64,000 nt of DNA from Streptomyces aculeolatus (GTDB lineage Bacteria; Actinomycetota; Actinomycetes; Streptomycetales; Streptomycetaceae): positions 62,001-126,000 of the forward strand of contig NZ_JAINRD010000011.1 in NCBI RefSeq assembly GCF_020400605.1, in the 5' to 3' direction. This document shows positions 16,989 through 25,092 of this stretch, one piece after another. The position numbers were made by a program, and so were the translations under genes. The number at the start of each line of letters is the position of its first letter. The stretch's first letter is position 1. The notes under the pieces are model-generated. The model worked only from the letters and a program-made list of their open reading frames with translations. It ran no database searches and was not told the DNA's origin.

Positions 16989-17020
16989 GACGGGCCGTCC
17001 ACGCATGTCAACGGCCCGTC
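16989..17020. promoter_or_regulatory. Perfect 10-bp inverted repeat between divergent genes
   Basis: GACGGGCCGT (16989-16998) and ACGGCCCGTC (17011-17020) are perfect inverted repeats with a 12-base spacer, centred in the 150-bp region between the CoA-transferase operon and the divergent methyltransferase. An operator is more likely than a terminator because transcription leaves the region on both sides. Confidence 0.45.
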
Positions 17021-17072
17021 ACCCGGGAGACGTACGCCGCCCGCGGGCCCGGCGGGACTACGCTGATCACCG

Positions 17073-17801
17073 ATGTTCAGTCCCGAGGGCCCGACCCTTC
17101 TCGAGCTGACCGTGCAGGCGATGTCCTCCACGGAACGCGGCTACGACCTGCTGGCGCCGAAGTTCGACAGCACCCCGTTCCGCACCCCCGACCGCGTGCT
17201 GGACGCGTTCGCCGCCGCCGTCGGGCCGCTGGGGCCGTTCCCGCGCGGCCTCGACGTCTGCACCGGTACGGGCGCGGGCGCCGGTGTGCTGCGGCGGCTG
17301 GGTGCGGAGCGGGTCGTCGGTGTCGACTTCAGCGCCGGGATGCTCACCGAGGCGCGCAGGGCGTACGCGGACGCCGAGGAGCCGCCCGCGATGCGCTGGG
17401 TGCGGGCGGACACCCTGGCGCTGCCCTTCGCGCCCGCCTTCGACCTCGCGGTGAGCTTCGGCGCCTTCGGCCACTTCCTGCCCCGGGAGCGCCCCGCGCT
17501 CTTCGCGGAGGTCTTCCGATCGCTGCGCCCCGGCGGGTACTTCGCCTTCCCGGTCCCCGCGCCGCCGCGGGTCGGGTCCCGGGGATACTGGGCGCTGTGG
17601 GGGTTCGACACCGTGATGCGGGTGCGCAATGCCCTGTGGCGCCCGCGGTTCGTCATGTACTACCGCACGTTCCGCCTGCCGGACGTGGTGGCGGACCTGG
17701 AGCGCACCGGGTTCACCGTGGCGACGGCCGCGCTGGAGGAGCTGGGCCGGCGGCCCGACGGCAGTCCGCGCGCCCGCGCGGTGCTCGCGCGGCGCCCCTG
17801 A
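17073..17801 (+). CDS. Class I SAM-dependent methyltransferase
   Basis: A 242-residue Rossmann methyltransferase of the methyltransferase-11/25 type. Motif I is LDVCTGTGAGAG, motif II ends VVGVDFSAGM, and post-motif segments FDLAVSFGAFGHF and LRPGGYFAF follow in order. The unusual Cys in motif I replaces the common Gly. Small-molecule O- or C-methylation is likely, with no hint of the substrate. It is a single gene, divergent from the CoA-transferase operon. No strong Shine-Dalgarno sequence precedes the ATG. Confidence 0.85.
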   Translation: MFSPEGPTLLELTVQAMSSTERGYDLLAPKFDSTPFRTPDRVLDAFAAAVGPLGPFPRGLDVCTGTGAGAGVLRRLGAERVVGVDFSAGMLTEARRAYADAEEPPAMRWVRADTLALPFAPAFDLAVSFGAFGHFLPRERPALFAEVFRSLRPGGYFAFPVPAPPRVGSRGYWALWGFDTVMRVRNALWRPRFVMYYRTFRLPDVVADLERTGFTVATAALEELGRRPDGSPRARAVLARRP

Positions 17802-17938
17802 CCGTGCGGGGTGGCGGCCGGTGGGTGTAACAGCCGCGTACCAGAGGCATATTCAACTTCAACAATCGCTTTCCCTGTACACGTTGACTCCTTCGATGCG
17901 AGACTGAAGGGCGCGACCTGATCATCCTTGGGAGCCTG

Positions 17939-18838
17939 ATGCACGCGCCAAGCATGTCGGAGACGAACTCTCTGCCTGCCCCGTCCCGAGGCGGCCCCAC
18001 CGTGCGCCGCATCATCCTGGGCAACAACCTGCGACGGCTGCGCGAGCAGCAGAACATCACGTTCCAGGCCGCCGCGCGCACCATCGGCGCCTCGCAGCCG
18101 AAGCTGAGCCGGCTGGAGCTGGGCCGGGGCGGCTGCAAGGAGCACGACATCGCCGCCCTGCTGACGCTGTACGGGGTGGAGGACGAGGCCGAGCGCGAGC
18201 ACTACCTCGCGCTGGCCCGCGGCGCCAACACCACCGGCTGGTGGCACCAGTACAGCGATGTGACGCCCACGTGGATGGAGACGTTCCTCGGCCTCGAAGA
18301 GGCCGCCTCGCTGATCCGCTCCTACCAGGCCCAGCGCATCCCCGGCCTGCTGCAGACCGCCGACTACGCGCGGGCGTTCGCCCAGATCGCGTACCCGAAC
18401 GCGGACGAGGCGGCCATAGAGCGCCACGTCGACCTGCGGCTGCGCAGGCAGCAGATCCTGGGCCACGCCGACCAGCCGGCCCGCTACTGGGTGGTCCTCG
18501 ACGAGGCGGCGCTGCGCCGCCCGCTCGGCGGGCGCAGGGTGATGCGCGCGCAGATCGAGCACCTGCTGCGGATCCTGGAGCTGTCCAACATCACGGTCCA
18601 GGTGGCCCGCCTGGCCACCGGCCGGTTCGCGGCCGTCGTCAGCCCGCTGACGATCCTGCGCTTCGCGGAGCCCGACCTGCCGGACGTCGCGTACATCGAG
18701 CAGCTGACCAGCGCCCTCTACCTCGACAAGCGCAACGACGTCGAGCGCTACCTGCTGACGATGGACGGCCTGTGCGCGGCGGCGGAGAAGCAGGAGTCGA
18801 GCCAGGAGCTGCTGGAGAAGCTGCTCGCCGAGTACTGA
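17939..18838 (+). CDS. XRE-family HTH regulator with DUF5753 domain
   Basis: A 299-residue protein. An N-terminal helix-turn-helix (about 20-80: NNLRRLREQQNITFQAAAR, SQPKLSRLELGR) is followed by a DUF5753 ligand or partner domain (about 100-290: WMETFLGLEEAASLIRSYQ, IPGLLQTADYARA). These proteins normally sit directly upstream of a small DUF397 gene, with which they behave like a toxin-antitoxin or developmental switch pair (BldB/WhiJ/AbaA-like loci). Here the next gene lies on the opposite strand and no DUF397 gene is present, so this is an orphan copy. The ATG has GGGAG five bases upstream. The 137-bp leader is AT-rich for this genome. Confidence 0.92.
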   Translation: MHAPSMSETNSLPAPSRGGPTVRRIILGNNLRRLREQQNITFQAAARTIGASQPKLSRLELGRGGCKEHDIAALLTLYGVEDEAEREHYLALARGANTTGWWHQYSDVTPTWMETFLGLEEAASLIRSYQAQRIPGLLQTADYARAFAQIAYPNADEAAIERHVDLRLRRQQILGHADQPARYWVVLDEAALRRPLGGRRVMRAQIEHLLRILELSNITVQVARLATGRFAAVVSPLTILRFAEPDLPDVAYIEQLTSALYLDKRNDVERYLLTMDGLCAAAEKQESSQELLEKLLAEY

Positions 18839-18863
18839 GCCCGCCGGTACCGGGCGCCCGCTC

Positions 18864-20318
18864 TCAGGCGGCCGGCGCGCCGAACCAGCGGTGCAGCTGT
18901 TCGTGCAGGCCGGTGGGGTCCTCGCCGGCCCAGGCGACGTGGCCGTCCGGACGCAGCAGCACGGCGGGCACCGCCAGGCCGTCGCTCGTGTCCCGCGCGT
19001 CGCCCGTCTCGACGGTGTCGGCCACGTGGTCGACGCGGTCCGCCCAGCCCGCCGCCGAGAGCCGGCCGCTCTGGTCGAGCAGCAGCCCGCGGCCGGCGCG
19101 CGTCAGCTCGTAGAGCCGTCCGTTCCGCTTGAGCCGCAGGTCGCGCAGCCGGCGGCCGAGCAGCTCGTGGCCGTCGCCGAGGTCGTAGCGGACGGCGGTC
19201 GCCATGATCTTCTCGATGACGCGGAGGTTGGCCTCCTCGATGTCCATCAGCTCGGTGAGCAGCCGGCGCACGGACCGCGGGCCGGGCTCGGTGGACATCA
19301 GCAGCGTCTGCGCGCGGGTGTTGTCCAGCACGTCGGCGGCCACGGGGTGGCGTTCGGCGTGGTACGTGTCGAGCAGCCCGGCGGGCGCCCGGCCGGCGAT
19401 CTCGGCGGCCAGCTTCCAGCCGAGGTTGAACGCGTCCTGGACGCCGAGGTTGAGCCCCTGCCCGCCCACCGGCGGGTGGATGTGCGCCGCGTCGCCGGCC
19501 AGGAGAACGCGGCCCGTGCGGTAACGCGCGGCCTGCCGGGTGGCGTCGCCGAAGCGCGAGAGCCAACTCGGCTCGTACGCACCGAAGTCGGAGCCCGCGA
19601 CGGCCCGCAGCCGCGCACGGAGTTCGTCGAGGGCAGGGGGTACGGAGCGGTCGGCGGCCAGTCCTGCGGCGGGCACGATGACGCGGTACGTACCGTTCGG
19701 GAACGGCGCGATGCCGAACCGGAGCTGGGTCCTCCGGACCTCGGCCACCGCGGCCATGACCTCGGCGCGCGGCGCGGTCAGCCGGACGTCGGCGATCAGC
19801 GTCTCGATACGGGAGGGCTCGCCGGGGAAGCCTGTGCCGAGGAGCTTGCGCACGGTGCTGTGGCCGCCGTCGCAGCCGACGAGGTAGCGGGCCCGCAGCT
19901 CGCCCGCGGCCGTCTCCACGGTCACCCCGTGCTCGTCCTGGCTCAGCCCGGTCAGGGCGCTGCCGCGGCGGATCTCGGCACCGAGCGTGCGGGCGTGCTC
20001 GTACAGCAGGCGCTCGATCTCCGGTTGCGGGATGCCGAGGACGTACCCGTGGGCCGTGCCCAGGTGTGCGGGCACCGGCTTGGTGATGCCGGCGAAGAAC
20101 CCGCCCAGCGGGTACCGCTTGCCGAGCGCGAGGAACTTCTCCAGCAGGCCGCGCTGGTCCATCACCTCGATGCTGCGCGCGTGCAGCCCGAGCGCCCGCA
20201 CCACCGCCGTCGGCTCGTGCTCCTTCTCCAGCACGACCACGCGCACGCCGTGCAGCCGCAGTTCGGCCGCCAGCATCAGCCCGGTCGGGCCGCCGCCGGC
20301 GATGATCACGTCGTTCAT
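18864..20318 (-). CDS. rox: Rifampicin monooxygenase (class A flavoprotein)
   Basis: A 484-residue FAD monooxygenase. The FAD-binding motif IAGGGPTGLM is at residues 6-15, the NADPH-related GCDG motif lies in YLVGCDGGHSTVRKLLG, and the second FAD motif is GDAAHIHPPVGGQGLNLG. The sequence follows Streptomyces venezuelae Rox closely along its whole length, including PTAVVRALGLHARSIEVM and LLLDQSGRLS near the end. Rox hydroxylates the rifamycin naphthyl ring, linearising the ansa chain and destroying the drug. The ATG at 20318 has GGGAG upstream. A near-consensus rifamycin-associated element lies 55 bp upstream, which strongly supports rifamycin inducibility. Confidence 0.9.
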   Translation of the reverse strand: MNDVIIAGGGPTGLMLAAELRLHGVRVVVLEKEHEPTAVVRALGLHARSIEVMDQRGLLEKFLALGKRYPLGGFFAGITKPVPAHLGTAHGYVLGIPQPEIERLLYEHARTLGAEIRRGSALTGLSQDEHGVTVETAAGELRARYLVGCDGGHSTVRKLLGTGFPGEPSRIETLIADVRLTAPRAEVMAAVAEVRRTQLRFGIAPFPNGTYRVIVPAAGLAADRSVPPALDELRARLRAVAGSDFGAYEPSWLSRFGDATRQAARYRTGRVLLAGDAAHIHPPVGGQGLNLGVQDAFNLGWKLAAEIAGRAPAGLLDTYHAERHPVAADVLDNTRAQTLLMSTEPGPRSVRRLLTELMDIEEANLRVIEKIMATAVRYDLGDGHELLGRRLRDLRLKRNGRLYELTRAGRGLLLDQSGRLSAAGWADRVDHVADTVETGDARDTSDGLAVPAVLLRPDGHVAWAGEDPTGLHEQLHRWFGAPAA

Positions 20319-20372
20319 GAATCTCCCGTTTCCGCAGGTCCTGGCCTCGGCGGGAGATTCTGCAACACCCCC

Positions 20373-20392
20373 GGGGCCTTGCCGCAAGCCCC
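20373..20392 (-). promoter_or_regulatory. Rifamycin-associated element (RAE), one-base variant
   Basis: The 20 bases read GGGGCCTTGCCGCAAGCCCC. On the minus strand this is GGGGCTTGC-GG-CAAG-G-CCCC, which matches the published 19-bp RAE consensus GGGGCTTGCNNCAAGCCCC except for one extra base in the right arm. RAEs precede rifamycin-inactivation genes (rox, rph, arr, rgt, helR) in actinomycetes. Position about 55 bp before the rox start fits a promoter-proximal control site. Confidence 0.8.
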
Positions 20393-20415
20393 GGGGTGCG
20401 CTATAAGTTGAGAGT

Positions 20416-20440
20416 GGCAAGGAGTATGGGACTCCTTGCC
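20416..20440. promoter_or_regulatory. Perfect 10-bp inverted repeat upstream of the RAE
   Basis: GGCAAGGAGT (20416-20425) and ACTCCTTGCC (20431-20440) flank ATGGG. It lies 23 bp beyond the RAE, with a TATAGC hexamer (minus strand, 20405-20400) between them. It could be a second operator for rox or the terminator of the upstream nitroreductase-like gene; no T-run follows it on either strand, and its loop is short enough for a stable hairpin. Confidence 0.5.
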
Positions 20441-20517
20441 GTTCGTCGTTTCCGGCCCCTTCGCGCACCCGCCGCACTCCCACCGCACGGCCCCGTGCGG
20501 CCGCGGGCGGCCCGCGG

Positions 20518-21543
20518 TCAGACGACCTCCATGACCTCCGCCAGCGGGCGGCGCGGCGTCGCCGGGCCACGCGGGCCGTAGCCGATGCGCAGCACCATCT
20601 GGACCTGGCCGACGTCGGTGAGCGGGTCGCGCACGAGCGCGCGCAGGTCGTCCCACTCCAGCGCCTCGCTGGTCAGCGATGCCACCAGGCCGGCGCCGGT
20701 GGCGGTCAGCAGCACGCGCTCCAGCGCCTGGCCGGCGCGCAGCCAGTCGGCCGGGCCGTCGTGCGCGGTGCCCAGCAGGGCGATGTTCGGTGCGGTCTCG
20801 AAGGGCGCGCTGGTCCGCCCCGGCGGCCCGTCGCGGCCGCCGAAGTCGCGCACCGGGGCGCCGCCGCCGCGGCGCCGGGGGCCGTAGGCGTAGCCGGGGA
20901 CGCCCTCGTCGGCGGTGTCGGGCCACGGGTGGGTCCAGCGGGCCAGTTCCTCGGCGCGGTCCGGGGTCTCGGCGTCGCGCACCTCGGCGTCCTGCACCAG
21001 CTCCAGCAGGCTCGCCGCGTGCCAGGCGTCGGGGAAGACCAGCCTGGCGCCCTCGGCGCGCGCCGCCTCCACGAGGTCCGCCAGCTCACCGGGCGGTACG
21101 GGCTTCTCCGCGAACGGCCAGCGGCTGGAGTGCCGGCGCGGGATCTGCGGCGCCAGCCGGCCCAGCGCCGCGTCGGGCTCCCCGCCCGGTTCCCCGCCCG
21201 CCGCCCCGTCCGGCTTCGCGTCCCGCTCCGGGCCGGTGAGCCGGACGGCGGCGAGCAGCAGCGGCTCGTCCGGCGCGGGGAGCAGGTGGGTCGCGGCCCG
21301 CCACCCGGCGGCTGCCGCGGCTACCCGCAGGTTGCACAGCGCGGCGCCGCAGCCGACGTGCAGGGAGCGCCGCTGGGGGTCGGCGGCGGGCATGGCGCGG
21401 TCCAGGTCGGCGCGCATCTCGACGGTCCGGCGGGCGAGGTGGCAGCGGAAGCGCCACGGCTGCGCGTTGTGCATGGAGGGCGCGGCGGTCGCTGCCTGTA
21501 CGAGTTCCGCGGCCCCGGTGGCGTCCAGTGCTCGCGCGGCCAT
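20518..21543 (-). CDS. Acg-family FMN-binding oxidoreductase (nitroreductase superfamily)
   Basis: A 341-residue protein of the Acg family, a duplicated nitroreductase fold known from the dormancy regulon of Mycobacterium tuberculosis (Rv2032) and multiplied in Streptomyces. Typical segments are AATAAPSMHNAQPWRFR (FMN-binding start), RRSLHVGCGAALCNLRVAAAAAG and RRHSSRWPFAEKPVP in the first half, and NIALLGTAHDGPADWLRAGQALERVL in the second. The enzymatic substrate of the family is unknown; a flavin storage or redox role has been proposed. The ATG follows GGGAGAC. It lies directly upstream of rox on the same strand, separated by about 200 bp with the RAE. Confidence 0.87.
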   Translation of the reverse strand: MAARALDATGAAELVQAATAAPSMHNAQPWRFRCHLARRTVEMRADLDRAMPAADPQRRSLHVGCGAALCNLRVAAAAAGWRAATHLLPAPDEPLLLAAVRLTGPERDAKPDGAAGGEPGGEPDAALGRLAPQIPRRHSSRWPFAEKPVPPGELADLVEAARAEGARLVFPDAWHAASLLELVQDAEVRDAETPDRAEELARWTHPWPDTADEGVPGYAYGPRRRGGGAPVRDFGGRDGPPGRTSAPFETAPNIALLGTAHDGPADWLRAGQALERVLLTATGAGLVASLTSEALEWDDLRALVRDPLTDVGQVQMVLRIGYGPRGPATPRRPLAEVMEVV

Positions 21544-21612
21544 GTCTCCCAGCGTACGACCGCCGCCCGCGCCCCACGAATCGAGCCGGCCGGGGGCTCG
21601 CGGCGACCGCGC

Positions 21613-22251
21613 TCAGTCCCCCCGCGCCCCCGCCAGCGCGCCGAGCAGGGCCCGGGTGCACACCTCCCGCACCTCCGCCCGCGACGGCTCCCCGCGCTCC
21701 AGCCAGTCCAGGACCGCCGCCGTGACGAAGGCGAGCCAGCCGTGGACGGCGAGACGCAGCGCCGCGGGGGCGGGGCCGTCGATCAGTCCGGCGGCGGCCT
21801 GGGCGTCGAGCACGGTGACGATCCGCCGCTCCTGCTCGGCGAGGAGCTGCTCGTGGATGTCGTGGATCTCCCGGTCCCCGGCGGCCGAGGCGCGGTGGAA
21901 GGCGCGCAGGCCGCGCGCGTGCTCCTCCGCGTACCGCAGGTACGCCTCCAGTCCCTGCTGCACCTGCCGGCCGACGGGCGTGGCGGGGTCCGGCTCGGTC
22001 ATGCGCAGCAGCCGCTCGCCCTCGTGCCGGACGACGGCGGCGTAGAACTGCCGCTTGGTCGGGAAGTAGTGGTAGAGGAGCCCGCGCGAGACGCCGGCGC
22101 GCTCGGCGACCTCCTCGATCCACACGTCGTCGAAGGGCCGCTCGGCGAAGAGCTCGGCGCCGATCCGCAGCAGCTGCCGGCGCCGCTCCTCGGTTCCCAT
22201 GCGGGTGCGCGGACGCCCCGTCCGCGTACCACGACCGCCGGAACGAGCCAT
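21613..22251 (-). CDS. TetR-family regulator divergent from the P450 gene
   Basis: A 212-residue TetR protein. The DNA-binding domain (about 20-75) reads RRQLLRIGAELFAERPFDDV then VAERAGVSRGLLYHYFPTKRQFY. The helical ligand domain follows. A basic Arg/Gly-rich N terminus precedes the HTH. It is divergent from the CYP102-like gene across an 88-bp region that contains a perfect inverted repeat (22309-22327), its probable operator. By analogy with BM3R1, which represses CYP102A1 in Bacillus megaterium and is displaced by fatty acids, it is likely a fatty-acid- or xenobiotic-responsive repressor. Confidence 0.9.
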   Translation of the reverse strand: MARSGGRGTRTGRPRTRMGTEERRRQLLRIGAELFAERPFDDVWIEEVAERAGVSRGLLYHYFPTKRQFYAAVVRHEGERLLRMTEPDPATPVGRQVQQGLEAYLRYAEEHARGLRAFHRASAAGDREIHDIHEQLLAEQERRIVTVLDAQAAAGLIDGPAPAALRLAVHGWLAFVTAAVLDWLERGEPSRAEVREVCTRALLGALAGARGD

Positions 22252-22308
22252 CGCGCCACCTTACTCGACGCCTTACTTGACACCGGTTCAACAGTGCCGC
22301 ACGCTGCG

Positions 22309-22327
22309 TACTGAATTGAGTTCAGTA
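22309..22327. promoter_or_regulatory. Probable TetR operator before the P450 gene
   Basis: TACTGAA (22309-22315) and TTCAGTA (22321-22327) form a perfect 7-bp inverted repeat around TTGAG, ending 12 bases before the P450 ATG. A perfect TTGACA hexamer lies upstream at 22277-22282, but no clear -10 box is found at standard spacing. A repressor bound here would block transcription start or early elongation of the P450 gene. Confidence 0.55.
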
Positions 22328-22339
22328 AGGGAGGGCACG

Positions 22340-23818
22340 ATGGCGAAGCCGTTCTTACGCACCCGTCCCGGACCCTGGCCGGAGCTGAACCGCATCCCCC
22401 ACCCGCCCCACCGGGTGCCGGTGGTGGGCGACGTCTTCGGCATCGACCCCGCCACCCCGGTCCAGGACTCGCTGCGGATGGCCCGGGAGCTGGGGCCGAT
22501 CTTCCGGCGCAAGATCTTCGGGCTGGAGATCGTGGTGGTCTCGGGCGCGGAGCTGGCCGCCGAGCTGGCGGACGAGTCGCGCTTCACCAAGCGCGTCGTG
22601 CTCGCCGTGTACAACCTGCGCGACGTCGGCGGCGACGGCCTGTTCACGGCGCACAGCCACGAGCCCAACTGGCAGCTCGGCCACGACATCCTCGCGCCCG
22701 CGTTCACCCGCGAGGCGATGGAGCGCTACCACCCGGTGATGCTCGCGATGGCCCGCCGGCTGACCGCCGCCTGGGACGGGCACGCCGCCGCGGGCACCGC
22801 GGCCGACGTGTCCTCGGACATGACGAAGCTGACCCTGGAGACGATCGCGAACACCGGCTTCGGCTACGACTTCGGCTCCTTCGAGCGCGCCGAGCAGCAC
22901 CCCTTCGTCGCCGCCATGGTCCGCTCGCTGAGCCACGCCCAGGGCAGCAACGTGCCGCGGCCGCTGAGCCCGGTGAAGAACCGCGGGGGCGGCCGCAGGA
23001 ACGCGGCCGACACCGCGTACCTCACCTCCGTCGTCGACGAGGTCGTACGGGAGCGCACCGAGCACCCCGACCCGGACGCGCAGGACCTGCTCGGCCTGAT
23101 GCTCCACACCCGTCATCCGCGCACCGGGGAGCGGCTGTCGCCGGAGAACATCCGGCACCAGATCCTCACGTTCCTGGTCGCCGGGCACGAGACGACCTCG
23201 GGCGCGCTGTCCTTCGCGCTGTACTACCTCTCCCGCCACCCCGAGGTGATGGCCCGCGCCCGCGCGGAGGTGGACGAGGTCTGGGGGCGGACCGGGGAGC
23301 CGTCGTACAAGCAGGTGAGCAAGCTGCGCTACGTGCGCCGGGTGCTCGACGAGTCGCTGCGGATGTGGCCGACGGCGCCCGCGTTCACCCGCGCCGCGCG
23401 CACGGACACGGTGCTGGGCGGCGTCCACCCGATGCGCGCCGGCGCGTGGGCCCTGGTGCTGATCCCCGCCCTGCACCGCGACCCGTCGGTCTGGGGCCCG
23501 GACGCCGACCGCTTCGACCCGGACCGCTTCCTGCCGGAGCGGGTACGGGCCCGCCCCGCGCACGTCTTCAAGCCCTTCGGCACCGGCGAGCGGGCCTGCA
23601 TAGGGCGGCAGTTCGCCCTCCACGAGGCGACGCTGGTGCTGGGGCTGCTGCTGCGCCGGTACGAGCTGCGCGGCGACCCCGGCTACCGGCTGGACATAGC
23701 CGAGCGGCTGACGCTGATGCCGCGCGGGTTCACGCTGGCGCCGGTGCGCCGCCGGCCCACCGCGCCCCGTACGGCGGCGGAGCCGGCGGCGGAGCCGGCG
23801 GCGGAGCCGGCCGCCTAG
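22340..23818 (+). CDS. Stand-alone CYP102-type cytochrome P450 (heme domain only)
   Basis: A 492-residue P450 that follows the heme domain of the fatty-acid hydroxylase CYP102A1 throughout: GDGLFTAHSHEPNWQLGHDI, FLVAGHETTSG with the oxygen-activating AGHETT (281-286), and the heme-ligand loop FGTGERACIGRQFAL with Cys420. The fused FMN/FAD reductase of CYP102A1 is missing: after the heme domain there is only a (A-E-P-A)-type tail and a stop. Heme-only CYP102B1 of Streptomyces coelicolor is the closest parallel. It must take electrons from separate ferredoxin or flavodoxin partners, none of which is encoded nearby. Likely fatty-acid hydroxylation. Its TAG overlaps the stop of the convergent lipoprotein gene. 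Confidence 0.9.
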   Translation: MAKPFLRTRPGPWPELNRIPHPPHRVPVVGDVFGIDPATPVQDSLRMARELGPIFRRKIFGLEIVVVSGAELAAELADESRFTKRVVLAVYNLRDVGGDGLFTAHSHEPNWQLGHDILAPAFTREAMERYHPVMLAMARRLTAAWDGHAAAGTAADVSSDMTKLTLETIANTGFGYDFGSFERAEQHPFVAAMVRSLSHAQGSNVPRPLSPVKNRGGGRRNAADTAYLTSVVDEVVRERTEHPDPDAQDLLGLMLHTRHPRTGERLSPENIRHQILTFLVAGHETTSGALSFALYYLSRHPEVMARARAEVDEVWGRTGEPSYKQVSKLRYVRRVLDESLRMWPTAPAFTRAARTDTVLGGVHPMRAGAWALVLIPALHRDPSVWGPDADRFDPDRFLPERVRARPAHVFKPFGTGERACIGRQFALHEATLVLGLLLRRYELRGDPGYRLDIAERLTLMPRGFTLAPVRRRPTAPRTAAEPAAEPAAEPAA

Positions 23819-24900
23819 GTGTCCGCTCCCCCGGACTCGCCGGCGGAGACGCGCTCGTGGTCCGGGTCCTCGACGCCGCCCGGCAGCGGCGGTTCGGTGC
23901 TCGGCTGGCCGGACTCGGTGCCGGGCCCGTCGGACGGGCCCGTGGTGGTCGGCCCGGGGCTGCCGGTGGGCTCGGCGCTGGGGCTCTCCGAGCGGTCGCC
24001 CGGGCCCGGCGCCGGCGGGTTGAAGTGGTCCCGCGGGGGCTGCGGCAGCTTGCGGTCCTCGCCGGGCTGCCCGCCGACGGGCCGCTCGAACCACAGGTCC
24101 GTGTGGACGTCCACGATGACCAGTTCCGACAGCGCCCGGTCCGCCGGGGTGACCACGACGGTCCGCGACGGCCGGTAGCCGCGCCAGCCCGTGCCGCCGT
24201 AGCGGCCGTTGCCGCTCAGCTTCTCGGGCGTCGTCAGCGGGCTGCCGCTCGCGCACCGCACCCGCGGTACGCCCCGGTCGTCGACCAGCACCGCGGTGCC
24301 GGCCTGGAGCACCGACTGGAACGGGCTCGCCTCGCCGCCCGCGAAGCCGTGGCCGGTCAGCCGGGTGTCGGCGCGCAGCAGCACGGAGGTCAGCTCGCGC
24401 AGGTAGCCCGGCAGGTCCCCTTCGTCGACCCGGAGGGTCTGTGCGAACGCCGCCTGCTTGTCCGCGTCGCGGCCGAGGAAGCCGGCCAGCCTGTCGATGT
24501 CGCAGCTGGCGACGTTCCGTACGCCGCCGTAGAGGCCGTCCTTGCCGCCCGACACCGACTGGTGCCGGCTCGGCTCCGCCGGCGGGGTGCTGCCGGGGGG
24601 CGCGGCGGTGGGCGAGGGCGACGGGTGGGCGCCGTCGGGGGTCGCGGTGCTCGGCGTGAACGGGTCGTGCCCGCGGTCGGCGACGGGCTGCAGCACCAGT
24701 TCCGCCGCCGGGTCGGCGGCTGCGGCGCTGCCGCCCTGCCCGGGCGCGGCGCAGGACGCGGCGGCGACCGACAGGGCGAGGGCGGCGGCCGCGGTGCCGG
24801 CGAGGTGCACGGAACGCGGCAGCCGCGGCGCGGGGCGCGCGCGGCGCGGGACACGGCGCGGCGGCAGCGGTGCACGGCGCGCGGAACGCAGACGGGGCAC
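23815..24900 (-). CDS. Secreted lipoprotein, DUF6777-like
   Basis: A 361-residue exported protein. The GTG at 24900, behind AGGGAG, gives a long basic N terminus, a hydrophobic stretch (HLAGTAAAALALSVAAASC) and a plausible lipobox cysteine in AASCAAP. The core opens with ELVLQPVADRGHDPFT and contains GGVRNVASCDIDRLAGFLGRD, a pattern I associate with the Streptomyces family DUF6777 of unknown function. The last 80 residues are a Pro/Ser/Thr/Gly-rich disordered tail. It is probably cell-surface associated. The family call is from memory and moderately sure. Convergent, with a 3-bp overlap, with the P450 gene. Confidence 0.7.
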   Translation of the reverse strand: MPRLRSARRAPLPPRRVPRRARPAPRLPRSVHLAGTAAAALALSVAAASCAAPGQGGSAAAADPAAELVLQPVADRGHDPFTPSTATPDGAHPSPSPTAAPPGSTPPAEPSRHQSVSGGKDGLYGGVRNVASCDIDRLAGFLGRDADKQAAFAQTLRVDEGDLPGYLRELTSVLLRADTRLTGHGFAGGEASPFQSVLQAGTAVLVDDRGVPRVRCASGSPLTTPEKLSGNGRYGGTGWRGYRPSRTVVVTPADRALSELVIVDVHTDLWFERPVGGQPGEDRKLPQPPRDHFNPPAPGPGDRSESPSAEPTGSPGPTTTGPSDGPGTESGQPSTEPPLPGGVEDPDHERVSAGESGGADT

Positions 24901-25092
24901 GAGGGTCTCCCTATCGGGGCCGGATGAACACCTTCCGAGGCCATTGTCTGAATTGCGGCCATGGTCTCCGCCAGTCGGGCGCCGCCATCGGCGTGACGCC
25001 GCCCGCGCGCCGCGGCCCACGGCCCGGTCGTTACCGTGGAGGTGGGAGAAACGGCCGGCAGGCGACCGCCGGGAGCGGAGGGAGCACCGCAC

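Noticed and set aside
16923..17006. Longer N terminus for the CoA-transferase alpha subunit
   Set aside because: The ATG at 17006 starts inside a perfect inverted repeat, and the extra residues do not resemble the family.
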